Assembly (NCBI RefSeq): GCF_030519375.1
Contig: NZ_JAUMKB010000019.1
Span: 1-64,000 of the forward strand
From: Mucilaginibacter tolerans
GTDB taxonomy: Bacteria > Bacteroidota > Bacteroidia > Sphingobacteriales > Sphingobacteriaceae
DNA: 64,000 nt
Direction of reading: 5' to 3'
Below the pieces are notes generated by a model, which worked only from the letters and a program-made list of their open reading frames with translations, had not been told where the DNA came from and did no database searches. Position numbers and translations under genes: made by a program. Positions 16,725 to 24,995 of this stretch are shown piece after piece (within the stretch, counting starts at the first letter, position 1; each line of letters starts with the position of its first letter).

Positions 16725-17303
16725 ATGAAGATAGGCTTATTTTTTGGTTCATTTAACCCTATACACATCGGACATTTGATCATCGCCAATTATATGGCGA
16801 ACCATACTAACCTCGATAAGGTTTGGCTGGTAGTATCGCCGCAAAACCCCCTGAAAAAATATGGCGATTTGATCAATACCTACGACCGTCTGGAGATGGC
16901 AAAACTGGCTACCGATAATTCAAGAAATATTGCAGTAAGTGATGCGGAACTTCGCCTGCCGCAACCATCATATACCATTGATACCTTGACCCATTTGAAA
17001 GAGAAACACCCGGAGCACGAATTTGCTATCATCATGGGTTCTGATAACCTGGGTACACTGCATAAATGGAAAAATTATAAACTTATTCTGCGCGATTACC
17101 GCATCTATGTTTATCCACGCCCCGGCTATGAGAACGCCGAATTTGCATCGCACCCGTCAGTCACTATTACCATGACTCCGCTGATGGAACTCTCTGCCAC
17201 ATTCATCCGTAAATCCATCGCAGAAAAGAAGAATGTTCAGTATTTTGTGCCTGATCCGGTATTGGAATTTATTGAGAGCAAAGGTCTGTACCGCCATGGG
17301 TGA
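16725..17303 (+). CDS. nadD: Nicotinate-nucleotide adenylyltransferase
   Basis: This 192-aa enzyme adenylates nicotinate mononucleotide in NAD synthesis. The nucleotidyltransferase signature GSFNPIHIGHL (residues 8-18) carries the HxGH motif, and SATFIRKS near 161-168 is the ISSTxIR-type motif. GSDNLGTLHKWKNY is the middle substrate-binding stretch. It lies downstream of gmk; the intervening palindrome occupies its leader. Confidence 0.95.
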   Translation: MKIGLFFGSFNPIHIGHLIIANYMANHTNLDKVWLVVSPQNPLKKYGDLINTYDRLEMAKLATDNSRNIAVSDAELRLPQPSYTIDTLTHLKEKHPEHEFAIIMGSDNLGTLHKWKNYKLILRDYRIYVYPRPGYENAEFASHPSVTITMTPLMELSATFIRKSIAEKKNVQYFVPDPVLEFIESKGLYRHG

Positions 17304-17375
17304 TTAAGTTTATAACATTCAGAACTTTTGATGCGTCTAATGCGTAATAGACAACAAATTAGTCAGTTAAGTATT

Positions 17376-17558
17376 ATGCAGCTTTCAAAAGACAACTTGC
17401 AGCACTTTGTAAATAACATGCCTGAGAAGATCGACGTTCTGGAGCTTTTTGATAAGCTATTGTTAATGGCCAAGATTGAGAATTCAACCCATCAGGAAAA
17501 AGCACAAACCCATGTGCACGAGGAAGAATTGGAAAAAGAAATTGATCTATGGGGATAG
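17376..17558 (+). CDS. Small hypothetical protein, antitoxin-like size
   Basis: From the ATG at 17376 this encodes 60 aa beginning MQLSKDNLQHFVNNMPEKID; an ATG at 17328 in frame would give 76 aa with a low-quality N-terminal extension. The product is acidic and helical (LDLFDKLLLMAKIEN-like segment near 24-36) and ends EEELEKEIDLWG. Its size and plan resemble small bacterial addiction-module or prevent-host-death-like components, but no toxin partner is adjacent. It follows nadD by about 70 bases on the same strand. Confidence 0.55.
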   Translation: MQLSKDNLQHFVNNMPEKIDVLELFDKLLLMAKIENSTHQEKAQTHVHEEELEKEIDLWG

Positions 17559-17645
17559 GTTATAAAATACAAAACCCTAATCTCTAAATTCTAAATTTCG
17601 GAGCGGCTTTCACCTTTGCCCTTTTACCTTTCACCTAAATAACGG

Positions 17646-17653
17646 TATTTTTG
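17646..17653 (+). promoter_or_regulatory. -7 element next to the miaE-like start
   Basis: TATTTTTG matches TAnnTTTG exactly and ends 4 bases before the GTG start. No TTG at the expected -33 distance was found. The upstream stretch 17608-17636 instead contains TTTCACCTTTGCC-like repeated words. Confidence 0.4.
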
Positions 17654-17657
17654 CGTC

Positions 17658-18257
17658 GTGAGCGAAAGAACCATCCTTAAACTGCAGTTGCCAACAGACC
17701 CATTGTGGGTAAAAAATGTTGTTGAAAGCAATATCGAAGAGATCTTAACTGATCATGCTTTTTGCGAGCAGAAGGCTGCGAGCAATGCCATAACGCTTAT
17801 CGTACAAAACCCCCAACTGTCTGACCTGGTTCAGGAGATGGCCGCATTGGTGCAGGAGGAGATGGATCACTTTAAACGGGTGCACGATATCATTCTTGAA
17901 CGTGGTTTTATTTTGGGCAGGGAACGCAAGGACGATTACGTGAACGAGCTTCGTAAATTTCTGTCTTCGGGAGGCAGTCGTTCTTCTCAATTGATCGATC
18001 GCCTGTTACTTTCTGCCATGATCGAGGCACGAAGTTGTGAGCGCTTTAAGGTAATGTCAGAACATATCGACGATCCACAGCTATCAGAGTTTTATCACGA
18101 ATTGATGATCAGCGAAGCTACCCATTATACTACATTCATCCGTTTAGCTAAAAAGTATGCAGATGGTATTGATGTGGATAAACGCTGGAAGGAGTTCCTT
18201 GACTATGAAGCTCAGGTAATCCAAAACTACGGGAAAAGCGAGACAATACACGGCTGA
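17658..18257 (+). CDS. MiaE-like tRNA hydroxylase (diiron)
   Basis: This 199-aa protein resembles tRNA-(ms2io6A)-hydroxylases, which hydroxylate the isopentenyl side chain of modified A37 in tRNA. Ferritin-like diiron ligands are visible in CEQKAA, QEEMDHF, EARSCERF and SEATHY. It begins at GTG 17658. A TATTTTTG element ends 4 bases before the start, which suggests a leaderless message. It is flanked by the small gene upstream and the histidine kinase gene downstream on the same strand, but probably has its own promoter. Confidence 0.87.
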   Translation: MSERTILKLQLPTDPLWVKNVVESNIEEILTDHAFCEQKAASNAITLIVQNPQLSDLVQEMAALVQEEMDHFKRVHDIILERGFILGRERKDDYVNELRKFLSSGGSRSSQLIDRLLLSAMIEARSCERFKVMSEHIDDPQLSEFYHELMISEATHYTTFIRLAKKYADGIDVDKRWKEFLDYEAQVIQNYGKSETIHG

Positions 18258-18326
18258 TTCATCTATACAAACGCCCCGGTTACCGATACTTCTTCAAATA
18301 ACGAACTGAAATATGTTGATTTGCAT

Positions 18327-19565
18327 ATGTTTAAGTTCAGGGCCTACCAAATAATTTTTCATATAGCAGGCTGGCTGCTGTTTATGGCTCTTCCGCTGTT
18401 GTTTCTCAACGGTGGACAGGATGATCTCGCTTTGATACTCGGTAAACCGCTTTATTGGGTCTTTTGTATAACCTATGTTTTTCTTTTCTACCTCAATTCG
18501 TACATACTTATACCACATCTTTTTTTAAAGAAAAAATATACACTTTATGTAATAGTTATACTTGCTTTACTGGCCGGTACTTATTACCTGAAACCTTATG
18601 ACAGGTTAATAAGGAGTCAAGGGAGGCTAAATCCGGCGTATAAGGACTGGTCGCCAATGCGCGACCGGTTATTAGGAAAAACTATGCCGGGTCCACCGCA
18701 CGGCGGGCATATGTACAGCCATGAAGATGGCCTGGGTGGACCGCCTCCTGAAGATTCTGCTCGCAGATTTGGCCCTCCACCAGGGTTGCGTACCGATAGC
18801 GTGCAAAGGCTGGGGCCATATGGGGGTGATGGGCCTCGTTTTGTGCGTCAAGAGGGTTTTGGGCATCATCGCCCATTTGATGTGATCAGCTTTTTCATTT
18901 TCTTAATGATTGTAGCATTGAGTACTGCGATGAAGATCATGGAGCAATGGCGAATGACAGAAAAGCGTGCCATTCAGGCTGAATCGGATAAGGCAAGTGC
19001 TGAACTTTCTTTCCTTAAAGCGCAGATCAACCCCCATTTTTTATTTAATACCCTGAACAACATCTACACGCTGACTTTGATGAAAGACGATCATGCGCCG
19101 GATAGTATTTTGAAATTGTCTAATATTATGCGGTACGTAACCGATGATGCCATGGCCGATTTCGTGTCGCTACAGCAGGAGGTAGATTGTATTTATGACT
19201 ATATCGAACTGCAGCGTTTACGCCTGGGTGAAAAAACCGAAGTCGAGGTTGAAATTTCAGGAGACATTGATGAAAAAAAGGTTCCGCCTTTGATACTGAT
19301 GACCTTTGTAGAAAATGTATTCAAATACGGTGTAAGCAAACACCATAAATCAAGTATCATTATTAAATTGGATGCAGATAAAACGGGTATAAACTTTTTC
19401 TGCCAGAACAGCATCTTCCCCGAAAAGAATGAGAAACGACGTGTTGGAATCGGGCTAAAAAATACCAAGCAGCGGCTTGAGCACCTGTACCCCAACAAGC
19501 ATATCCTGGATATAAACACGGATAATCAAATGTACAGCGTTAAACTTACCCTGCAAACAGCATGA
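18327..19565 (+). CDS. LytS-type sensor histidine kinase
   Basis: I chose the ATG at 18327 over an in-frame TTG at 18321. The 412-aa protein has four membrane helices. Between helices three and four lies a roughly 100-residue extracytoplasmic loop rich in Gly, Pro and His (GPPHGGHMYSHEDGLGG and similar). The cytoplasmic His_kinase domain contains AQINPHFLFNTLNNIYTL, whose His is the likely phosphoacceptor (about residue 237), and a HATPase region (FVENVFKYGVSKH, RRVGIGLKNTKQRLEHLYP). It overlaps the response regulator by ATGA, so the two are translationally coupled. The loop may bind a metal or ligand; that is inference. Confidence 0.93.
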   Translation: MFKFRAYQIIFHIAGWLLFMALPLLFLNGGQDDLALILGKPLYWVFCITYVFLFYLNSYILIPHLFLKKKYTLYVIVILALLAGTYYLKPYDRLIRSQGRLNPAYKDWSPMRDRLLGKTMPGPPHGGHMYSHEDGLGGPPPEDSARRFGPPPGLRTDSVQRLGPYGGDGPRFVRQEGFGHHRPFDVISFFIFLMIVALSTAMKIMEQWRMTEKRAIQAESDKASAELSFLKAQINPHFLFNTLNNIYTLTLMKDDHAPDSILKLSNIMRYVTDDAMADFVSLQQEVDCIYDYIELQRLRLGEKTEVEVEISGDIDEKKVPPLILMTFVENVFKYGVSKHHKSSIIIKLDADKTGINFFCQNSIFPEKNEKRRVGIGLKNTKQRLEHLYPNKHILDINTDNQMYSVKLTLQTA

Positions 19566-20266
19566 CAAGGCTAAAATGTATTGCCATAGATGACGAGCCA
19601 TTGGCTCTGAAACTGATTGCGAGGTATGTGCACCAGTTCCCGGAGCTGCAATTGGTACAGACATTTGAAGATGCTATATCGGGAGCAGAATATTTAAAAC
19701 AGGGAACAATCGATCTGTTGTTTATCGATATCAATATGCCCGATGTAAGCGGGTTAGAGTTGGTGCGTTCACTGGATAAAAAGCCGCTTATTATTTTCAT
19801 TACGGCCTATAGAAACTTCGCTTATGAGGGCTTTGAGCTCGAGGCATTAGATTATATCCTGAAACCCATAGACGCCAAACGTTTTGCAAAAGCCGTTGAT
19901 AAAGCGATTGACTACTATAAATTTAAAAATAATGATGCCGGGGGAAAAACGGATAACAGCCTGTACGTTTACTCAGAATACCGGATGGTGAAGATCAACC
20001 TGGATGATATCGAGTACATTGAGAGCATGGAAGATTACATTAAGATTCATGTTCATAATGCCAAAACTATACTCACCCTGATGCCTTTGAAAAAGGTATT
20101 GGAAAAGCTCCCTGCCGACAAGTTTCAGCGCATACACCGCAGCTTTATAGTAGCTGTAGATAAGATCAAATCTATCCATAACCGCAAGGTGCAATTGGCT
20201 CATGCAGAGCTGCCAGTAAGCGAAAGTTATATGGATTTCGTGCGCAAATGGATGAAATTTAAATGA
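19562..20266 (+). CDS. LytTR-family response regulator
   Basis: This 234-aa protein has an N-terminal receiver domain with phosphoacceptor Asp56 in LLFIDINMPDVSG, an acidic pocket at IDDEP and a conserved Lys in YILKPIDAKRF. The C-terminal LytTR DNA-binding domain includes YIESMEDYIKIH and RIHRSFIVAVDKI. LytTR regulators bind direct repeats upstream of target genes. It overlaps the kinase gene by 4 bases, forming a two-component pair. The operon's target is not evident; the intradiol dioxygenase gene starts 118 bases downstream. Confidence 0.95.
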   Translation: MTRLKCIAIDDEPLALKLIARYVHQFPELQLVQTFEDAISGAEYLKQGTIDLLFIDINMPDVSGLELVRSLDKKPLIIFITAYRNFAYEGFELEALDYILKPIDAKRFAKAVDKAIDYYKFKNNDAGGKTDNSLYVYSEYRMVKINLDDIEYIESMEDYIKIHVHNAKTILTLMPLKKVLEKLPADKFQRIHRSFIVAVDKIKSIHNRKVQLAHAELPVSESYMDFVRKWMKFK

Positions 20267-20383
20267 AAAAGGTCTTTTTATCGGCACAAAACAACGATTA
20301 ACCGATACACCATCAGCTGCGCTAACCTGTAACGATAATTTTACGTCAGTAAATAAAATTATCAAACGCAAATTGATTAGCCG

Positions 20384-21136
20384 ATGGAACGCAAGAATTT
20401 TCTAAAAACATTCGCCCTGATGGCAGCCGCCGGGCCGATGATTATTGATGGTTGTAAAAAAGATGCTACGACCAAAACTTCCTCTACCACCGGGACGAGC
20501 AGTTCTTCTACCAGTACATCCAGCACTTCAGGCAGTTGTATTGTAACCGCCGATGAAACGGAGGGGCCATACCCTTATGTAGGTGGAGAAAGTACCAATC
20601 CGCTGGATCGCAGCGATGTGACCGGTGGTCAGACTGGTGTGCCCCTTACCTTGAGTTTTTTAGTGGTAGACGCAGGCAACAGTTGTAACGTAGTAAGCAA
20701 TGCCCGGGTGGATATATGGCACTGCAATAAAGATGGCTACTATTCCGGTTATGCTAATCAGAACAGCTCACTGGGTGTTAAAAGCTATGTAGGCGAAACC
20801 TGGCTGAGAGGATACCAGTTAACCGACTCAACTGGTGTGGCAAAATTTACCACCATTTATCCGGGCTGGTATTCCGGCAGGGCCACACATATTCATATTG
20901 AAGTTTATGTGAATGGCGTAATGAAGAAGACCACGCAGATCTGTTTTTCTGAATCGACAAATGGTGTAGTTTATGTCAGTTCGCTGTACTCGGCACACGG
21001 GGTAAACCCGATAACCAACGAAGCTGATAGCATTTTGGGTAATTCAACGACCGACCTGGCCAACGAGACAGTAAGCCTGACCGGCAGTGTGAGCGAAGGT
21101 TATAGCGGATCGTACACCATAGGGATCAAATTATAA
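20384..21136 (+). CDS. Secreted intradiol dioxygenase-like lipoprotein
   Basis: This 250-aa protein opens with a basic, hydrophobic leader ending in IIDGC at residue 24, a plausible lipoprotein cleavage site. A roughly 25-residue Ser/Thr linker follows (about 29-50), then the dioxygenase domain. Intradiol enzymes cleave catechols using Fe(III) held by two Tyr and two His. The expected ligands are present: Tyr near 119-120 in CNKDGYYSGY, Tyr163 in YPGWYSGR, and His169 and His171 in THIHIE. Secreted intradiol-like proteins occur in several Bacteroidota and fungi. The physiological substrate is unknown. Confidence 0.88.
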   Translation: MERKNFLKTFALMAAAGPMIIDGCKKDATTKTSSTTGTSSSSTSTSSTSGSCIVTADETEGPYPYVGGESTNPLDRSDVTGGQTGVPLTLSFLVVDAGNSCNVVSNARVDIWHCNKDGYYSGYANQNSSLGVKSYVGETWLRGYQLTDSTGVAKFTTIYPGWYSGRATHIHIEVYVNGVMKKTTQICFSESTNGVVYVSSLYSAHGVNPITNEADSILGNSTTDLANETVSLTGSVSEGYSGSYTIGIKL

Positions 21137-21155
21137 AATTTGAAAATATAAGGCG

Positions 21156-21686
21156 ATGAGTAAGGCAAAGATCAAAATAGTTTACAGGCAGGCAATTGAT
21201 GAGTCGTGTTCCAGCGCTTTTGAAAAAGCTATTTTCCAGGCATCGTATGATGAGTTCCTGTTAAAATCGCAGGCTTATAACAGCGAGGGTAAGTTTAAAA
21301 CCTTCAGCAAGATCAAAGCGAATGATGGTCGGGCCAACTCATTGCATTACAAGCTGAGCTTTTCGGTGGGGCATTTTATTGCACAACTGAATAATAAAAT
21401 ACCTGTGATTAAGGATAACAAAGGCAACAAGATTTCCTTTGAGGTGGCAAATTTTGAATTGATCGAATCGCATATTGAAGATGCATCCTTTCATAAAGTC
21501 GCGATCAATTATGAAACGGGTTTGCTATCGTTGATCGAGATCATGGGCGAATACCTGTTACTTGCCAACGATGATCTTCCCGAACATGGCCCTACAGATA
21601 CTTTTGTTCTAAGAATGCAACCCGACCTGTCTATTGTAAGCTACCATGAGATGAATCAACCTCGGATCATATTAAATGCATCCTGA
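21156..21686 (+). CDS. Hypothetical protein
   Basis: This 176-aa soluble protein (MSKAKIKIVYRQAIDESC...) has no signal peptide or membrane segment. It begins 19 bases after the dioxygenase stop codon on the same strand, so co-transcription is likely. Alternating charged and hydrophobic residues suggest a mixed alpha/beta fold. No motif was recognised. Confidence 0.6.
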   Translation: MSKAKIKIVYRQAIDESCSSAFEKAIFQASYDEFLLKSQAYNSEGKFKTFSKIKANDGRANSLHYKLSFSVGHFIAQLNNKIPVIKDNKGNKISFEVANFELIESHIEDASFHKVAINYETGLLSLIEIMGEYLLLANDDLPEHGPTDTFVLRMQPDLSIVSYHEMNQPRIILNAS

Positions 21687-21733
21687 CAAAAAATTATTTT
21701 ACTCCCCTTTTTCATAACTGTGTTTTAATTTGG

Positions 21734-21759
21734 GCGTCTGCAATTAACCCGGCAGGCGC
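21734..21759. terminator. Hairpin between convergent genes
   Basis: GCGTCTGC at 21734-21741 pairs with GCAGGCGC at 21752-21759 (one G-U pair), followed on the plus strand by TTCTTATTTTT. It lies between the 176-aa gene and the minus-strand monooxygenase gene. The T tract overlaps the monooxygenase stop codon. Confidence 0.5.
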
Positions 21760-21762
21760 TTC

Positions 21763-23370
21763 TTATTTTTGAGGAATTACACCAGCAACGTTTTGCAGGT
21801 AGTTATCGAGCATGCCCAAATCAACCACATCGTTCATGTAGCCGATGTGCATATCGGGCCTTACAATGATAGCCATCTGGCGATGAGGATCAGCCTCGAA
21901 AGCATCAAAAACATTTACATTTTTCCCTGATGGCGGCAGATAGAAGAAATTGAGTACGCCCGGATATTTGGTAGTGATCCATTTGGCGATAGTGAACAGA
22001 AACATCTTGTCAAATTTGCCAAATATGATAAGTGTAAAGCCCGGCTTGGCGCACCATTCGTGCAGATCGGTTTCTGTTTCTTTTTTCTCGTCGTACACTT
22101 TCAGGTAAGGCACCCTGTCGCCTGCACGCACTTTGGTACTTTTACTGAGATGTAAGTTTATACTGCTGTCGCGATAAGAAATACCTGTTTGGGAAACTAT
22201 CCTGAAAAAGAAGGTTTTTAGCTTTTTGCTTCTCCAGGCAATGTTCAAAAGTCTTGGCAGTATCCATTTTCTGTAGATATTGGTAAACCAACTTTTGGAC
22301 ATAACAATTTTAAACGCCTTATCGGTAGTGTTTAATAGTCTTTTTGCTACCGGCATACGCTCATCGGCGTAACTATCCAAAATGCTTTCTTTTATTTGCC
22401 CATTGATCACCCCTGCCAGTTTCCATGCCAGGTTATAAGCATCCTGCAAGCCCGTGTTCATTCCCTGACCGCCTACGGGCGAATGGATATGCGCCGCATC
22501 CCCGATAAGGAAACATCGTTGTTCGCGAAACCTTTCTGCCATACGGTGATGAAGTTTATAGATAGTAAACCAATTGTTCTGTTCTATTTTTATGGCTGAT
22601 TTGGTGAGGCTGATCATATACGGCAATACATCTTCCGCTACTACATCTTCTATTTCATTAAATTCCGGTGGCAGATTGCCGATTATGCGATAGCTGTCTT
22701 TTTCGGGTAGCGGAAAAAAGCCGGCAAGATTATCCTTATCAAGATACAGCCGGATATAATCACCCGTTAAAAAATCGGTATCCAGTTTCAGATCGGCGAG
22801 GTAAAAGAAACTGGGGTAAGTGTCCCCCTTAAAGGGGATTTGTGATTGTTTACGGACCATGCTATGAGCCCCGTCCGCACCGATAACCCAGTCACATTTC
22901 AGGTTATATTCACCCTCTTCATTTTTTATTTGGGCGGTTACTGATCCTGGTTCTTGTTGCAATGAAATCAGCGAGGTATTCCAGTAAACAGGGCAGCAGT
23001 TTTGAGTCAGATTTTCCAGCAGTACACGTTCATTTTTACTTTGCTGATATAGAAACACGTAGGGGAACGGTGTCATTCCTTCGCCAACATTGCTTAGCGA
23101 TAAGGATGCCATTTGCCTGCCACCCTGGTTAAAATTCAACCCCTGTGTAGGCTTGCCGTTAGGGATAACCTGGTTGATGATACCCATTTGCCGGTATATC
23201 TCAAGGGATCGTGCCTGCACTGCCAGGGCTTTCGATTGATCCGTCGGCCCCAGCTTATCGTCAATAATGATGGGTTGAATGCCATAGCGAAGCAGTTGCG
23301 CAGCCATCATCAGTCCCGAAGGTCCTGCGCCTGAGATCAGCACTTTGGTATGTCGTTCGGTGATCACCAT
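21763..23370 (-). CDS. FAD-dependent aromatic monooxygenase (PHBH/phenol-hydroxylase type)
   Basis: This 535-aa flavoprotein has the FAD-binding Rossmann motif GAGPSGLMMAAQL (near 13-25), the DG motif WVIGADGAHSMVRK and the second FAD motif GDAAHIHSPVGGQGMNTG. After about residue 400 a C-terminal domain looks like the thioredoxin-fold tail of phenol hydroxylases. Such enzymes hydroxylate aromatic rings using NAD(P)H and O2. It lies two genes from the intradiol dioxygenase but on the other strand, so a shared catabolic pathway is possible and not proven. The minus-strand start is 5 bases from the stop of the upstream methylase gene. Confidence 0.9.
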   Translation of the reverse strand: MVITERHTKVLISGAGPSGLMMAAQLLRYGIQPIIIDDKLGPTDQSKALAVQARSLEIYRQMGIINQVIPNGKPTQGLNFNQGGRQMASLSLSNVGEGMTPFPYVFLYQQSKNERVLLENLTQNCCPVYWNTSLISLQQEPGSVTAQIKNEEGEYNLKCDWVIGADGAHSMVRKQSQIPFKGDTYPSFFYLADLKLDTDFLTGDYIRLYLDKDNLAGFFPLPEKDSYRIIGNLPPEFNEIEDVVAEDVLPYMISLTKSAIKIEQNNWFTIYKLHHRMAERFREQRCFLIGDAAHIHSPVGGQGMNTGLQDAYNLAWKLAGVINGQIKESILDSYADERMPVAKRLLNTTDKAFKIVMSKSWFTNIYRKWILPRLLNIAWRSKKLKTFFFRIVSQTGISYRDSSINLHLSKSTKVRAGDRVPYLKVYDEKKETETDLHEWCAKPGFTLIIFGKFDKMFLFTIAKWITTKYPGVLNFFYLPPSGKNVNVFDAFEADPHRQMAIIVRPDMHIGYMNDVVDLGMLDNYLQNVAGVIPQK

Positions 23371-23375
23371 TTATA

Positions 23376-24086
23376 TCAGGAATGAAATAAAAGGAAAATT
23401 GTTGGCCGCTTATGCAAATCAGGAACCTTCTGCTTCCACTCGGCAATGGTTTTTGTTTGCACGAGCTCGTCTTCTGCTGTCAGGTTGCAGGCAATGCAAA
23501 GCCTGGTTTTGGGTGAGCACGACCGTAATATTTCCTCCACCATTGGGTTGTTACGGAAGGGGGTCTCGATAAACAACTGCGTTTGGTTATGACGTTGTGC
23601 AAGCGTTTCCAGTTCCTTTATCTTCCGGCTGCGCTCGATTTTATCAATCGGCAGGTAGCCATGAAAGGTAAAGCTCTGCCCGTTAAATCCTGATGCCATT
23701 ACCGCTAACAAGATCGAACTCGGCCCAACCAGCGGTACCACTTTGATGCCTTTGCGATGTGCCTCGGCCACAATATCCGCTCCAGGATCAGCTACACCGG
23801 GGCAACCTGCTTCGCTCATCAGGCCTACATCATTACCCGCAACCAATCCGTTAAAGAACTCGTTAATAGGTATATCGCGGTTGTGTTTGCCATAATCGTG
23901 AATGATGAGTTCGCTTTGCGGTGTGCGTAATCCGGCTTCTTTCAAAAAGCGGCGCGCAGTCTTTTCGTTCTCTACAATGTATTCCTTTACCTGGTTAATA
24001 GTATCCACCAGGTAGGGGGTGAACGATTTGGCAGCTGCCTGTTCGGCAAGTGGTACAGGGATTAAAAAAAGCGTTCCGGCAGGCAT
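23376..24086 (-). CDS. RsmI-like SAM-dependent methyltransferase (tetrapyrrole methylase fold)
   Basis: This 236-aa protein has the tetrapyrrole-methylase signatures of the YraL/RsmI group: the N-terminal GTLFLIPVPL, the loop GLMSEAGCPGVADPG, and VVPLVGPSSILLAVMASGFNGQSFTFHGYLP. RsmI 2'-O-methylates C1402 of 16S rRNA. Bacteroidota often carry a second divergent copy like this one, which lacks the classic N-terminus, so the exact substrate is uncertain. It overlaps neither neighbour and lies 5 bases before the monooxygenase start, suggesting co-transcription. Confidence 0.85.
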   Translation of the reverse strand: MPAGTLFLIPVPLAEQAAAKSFTPYLVDTINQVKEYIVENEKTARRFLKEAGLRTPQSELIIHDYGKHNRDIPINEFFNGLVAGNDVGLMSEAGCPGVADPGADIVAEAHRKGIKVVPLVGPSSILLAVMASGFNGQSFTFHGYLPIDKIERSRKIKELETLAQRHNQTQLFIETPFRNNPMVEEILRSCSPKTRLCIACNLTAEDELVQTKTIAEWKQKVPDLHKRPTIFLLFHS

Positions 24087-24142
24087 ATTGCAAAGTTGGT
24101 TTTTTTGTTGTAAATTAAGACATCTGATTTTTGTTTATAAAA

Positions 24143-24859
24143 ATGAAATCGTTAGGCATCAATTGGTTTATAGAAGGGTCCATAGATTTCGAGCATAAGA
24201 AATATATTCTGCTTGATTATCTGCAGGAGATCAACCGCCATTTTGATCGCAGCCGGCTGTATCCGAACCTCACCGACCTGATATTTCATTACAACAACCT
24301 GCTCGATTTTAAGCGTACCAAATCTATTGTGCAACAGGCCTTTCCGCAACGAATGACACAAGCGGATATCGAAGCGGTAAAGCTCACTTACGAAAAGATT
24401 ATTCAGGATGATGCCTCCATGCAGGAGATCGAAAGCATTATTTCATACGCACTGTATAAAATGAATCCTGCGATACAAACAGGCAAGGAGATATATGATT
24501 TTGTAGAAAGCCACCTGAATATCGACCCGGTTGGACTTGTGCCGCTAATGCCATACAGCGGCTATTTTTCGCTGCGTAATGGCAAGGAGCGTACCAACTG
24601 GGTGTACGAATACCAGATCACCATTTTTGAAAATAAGGACGATAAATTCAGGGGGATCAATATTCAGTTTGTGGATACTTATGAGCAGAGCATTACTACT
24701 ACACCGGAGTTTATTAAACTCGATTTGATCAATAAGCACAGGCACCTGCCCAACCCGGCAGTGTATTATGTTGCCAGCGATATCAGCTTCCCGTTAGAGC
24801 AAACCTTGTTGCCCGTAGCTAAAAGAAGTTTGGTGAAATATATTTCGAAAGCGGCGTAA
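24143..24859 (+). CDS. Conserved hypothetical protein
   Basis: I prefer the ATG at 24143 (MKSLGINWFIEG...) over an in-frame TTG at 24131. The 238-aa product is soluble. N-terminal helices include ILLDYLQEINRHFDRSRLYP. The C-terminal part is beta-rich and includes WVYEYQITIFENKDDKFRG and NPAVYYVASDISFPLEQTLLP. No catalytic motif was identified. It is divergent from the RsmI-like gene. Confidence 0.65.
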   Translation: MKSLGINWFIEGSIDFEHKKYILLDYLQEINRHFDRSRLYPNLTDLIFHYNNLLDFKRTKSIVQQAFPQRMTQADIEAVKLTYEKIIQDDASMQEIESIISYALYKMNPAIQTGKEIYDFVESHLNIDPVGLVPLMPYSGYFSLRNGKERTNWVYEYQITIFENKDDKFRGINIQFVDTYEQSITTTPEFIKLDLINKHRHLPNPAVYYVASDISFPLEQTLLPVAKRSLVKYISKAA

Positions 24860-24877
24860 AACAATACCAAAACGACA

Positions 24878-24992
24878 TTGTGAGGAGTGCGCGACGAAGC
24901 AATCCCTGATTAGCAGAGCAGCTATGCAAGTTCGACGCCTTTCTATTCGCTCTGTATAGTTTGCGGTTGCCACACTGCGTTCGCAATGACAA
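24878..24992. repeat. Imperfect palindromic interspersed repeat (CATTGCGA type)
   Basis: The left end reads GACATTGTGAGGAGTGCGCG and GACGAAGCAATC; the right end, reversed, reads TCATTGCGAACGCAGTGTGG and GCAACC. The two ends form an imperfect inverted repeat of about 30 bases across a 115-base element. Similar sequences built on CATTGCGAnGnAC and GAAGCAATC are dispersed in many bacterial genomes. It lies between the convergent 238-aa gene and the OmpH-like gene. Confidence 0.7.
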
Positions 24993-24995
24993 GAG

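Noticed and set aside
17328-17375. Extended 5' start for the 60-aa gene after nadD
   Set aside because: The extra 16 residues (MMRLMRNRQQ...) have a composition unlike the rest, and the ATG at 17376 gives a more compact product.
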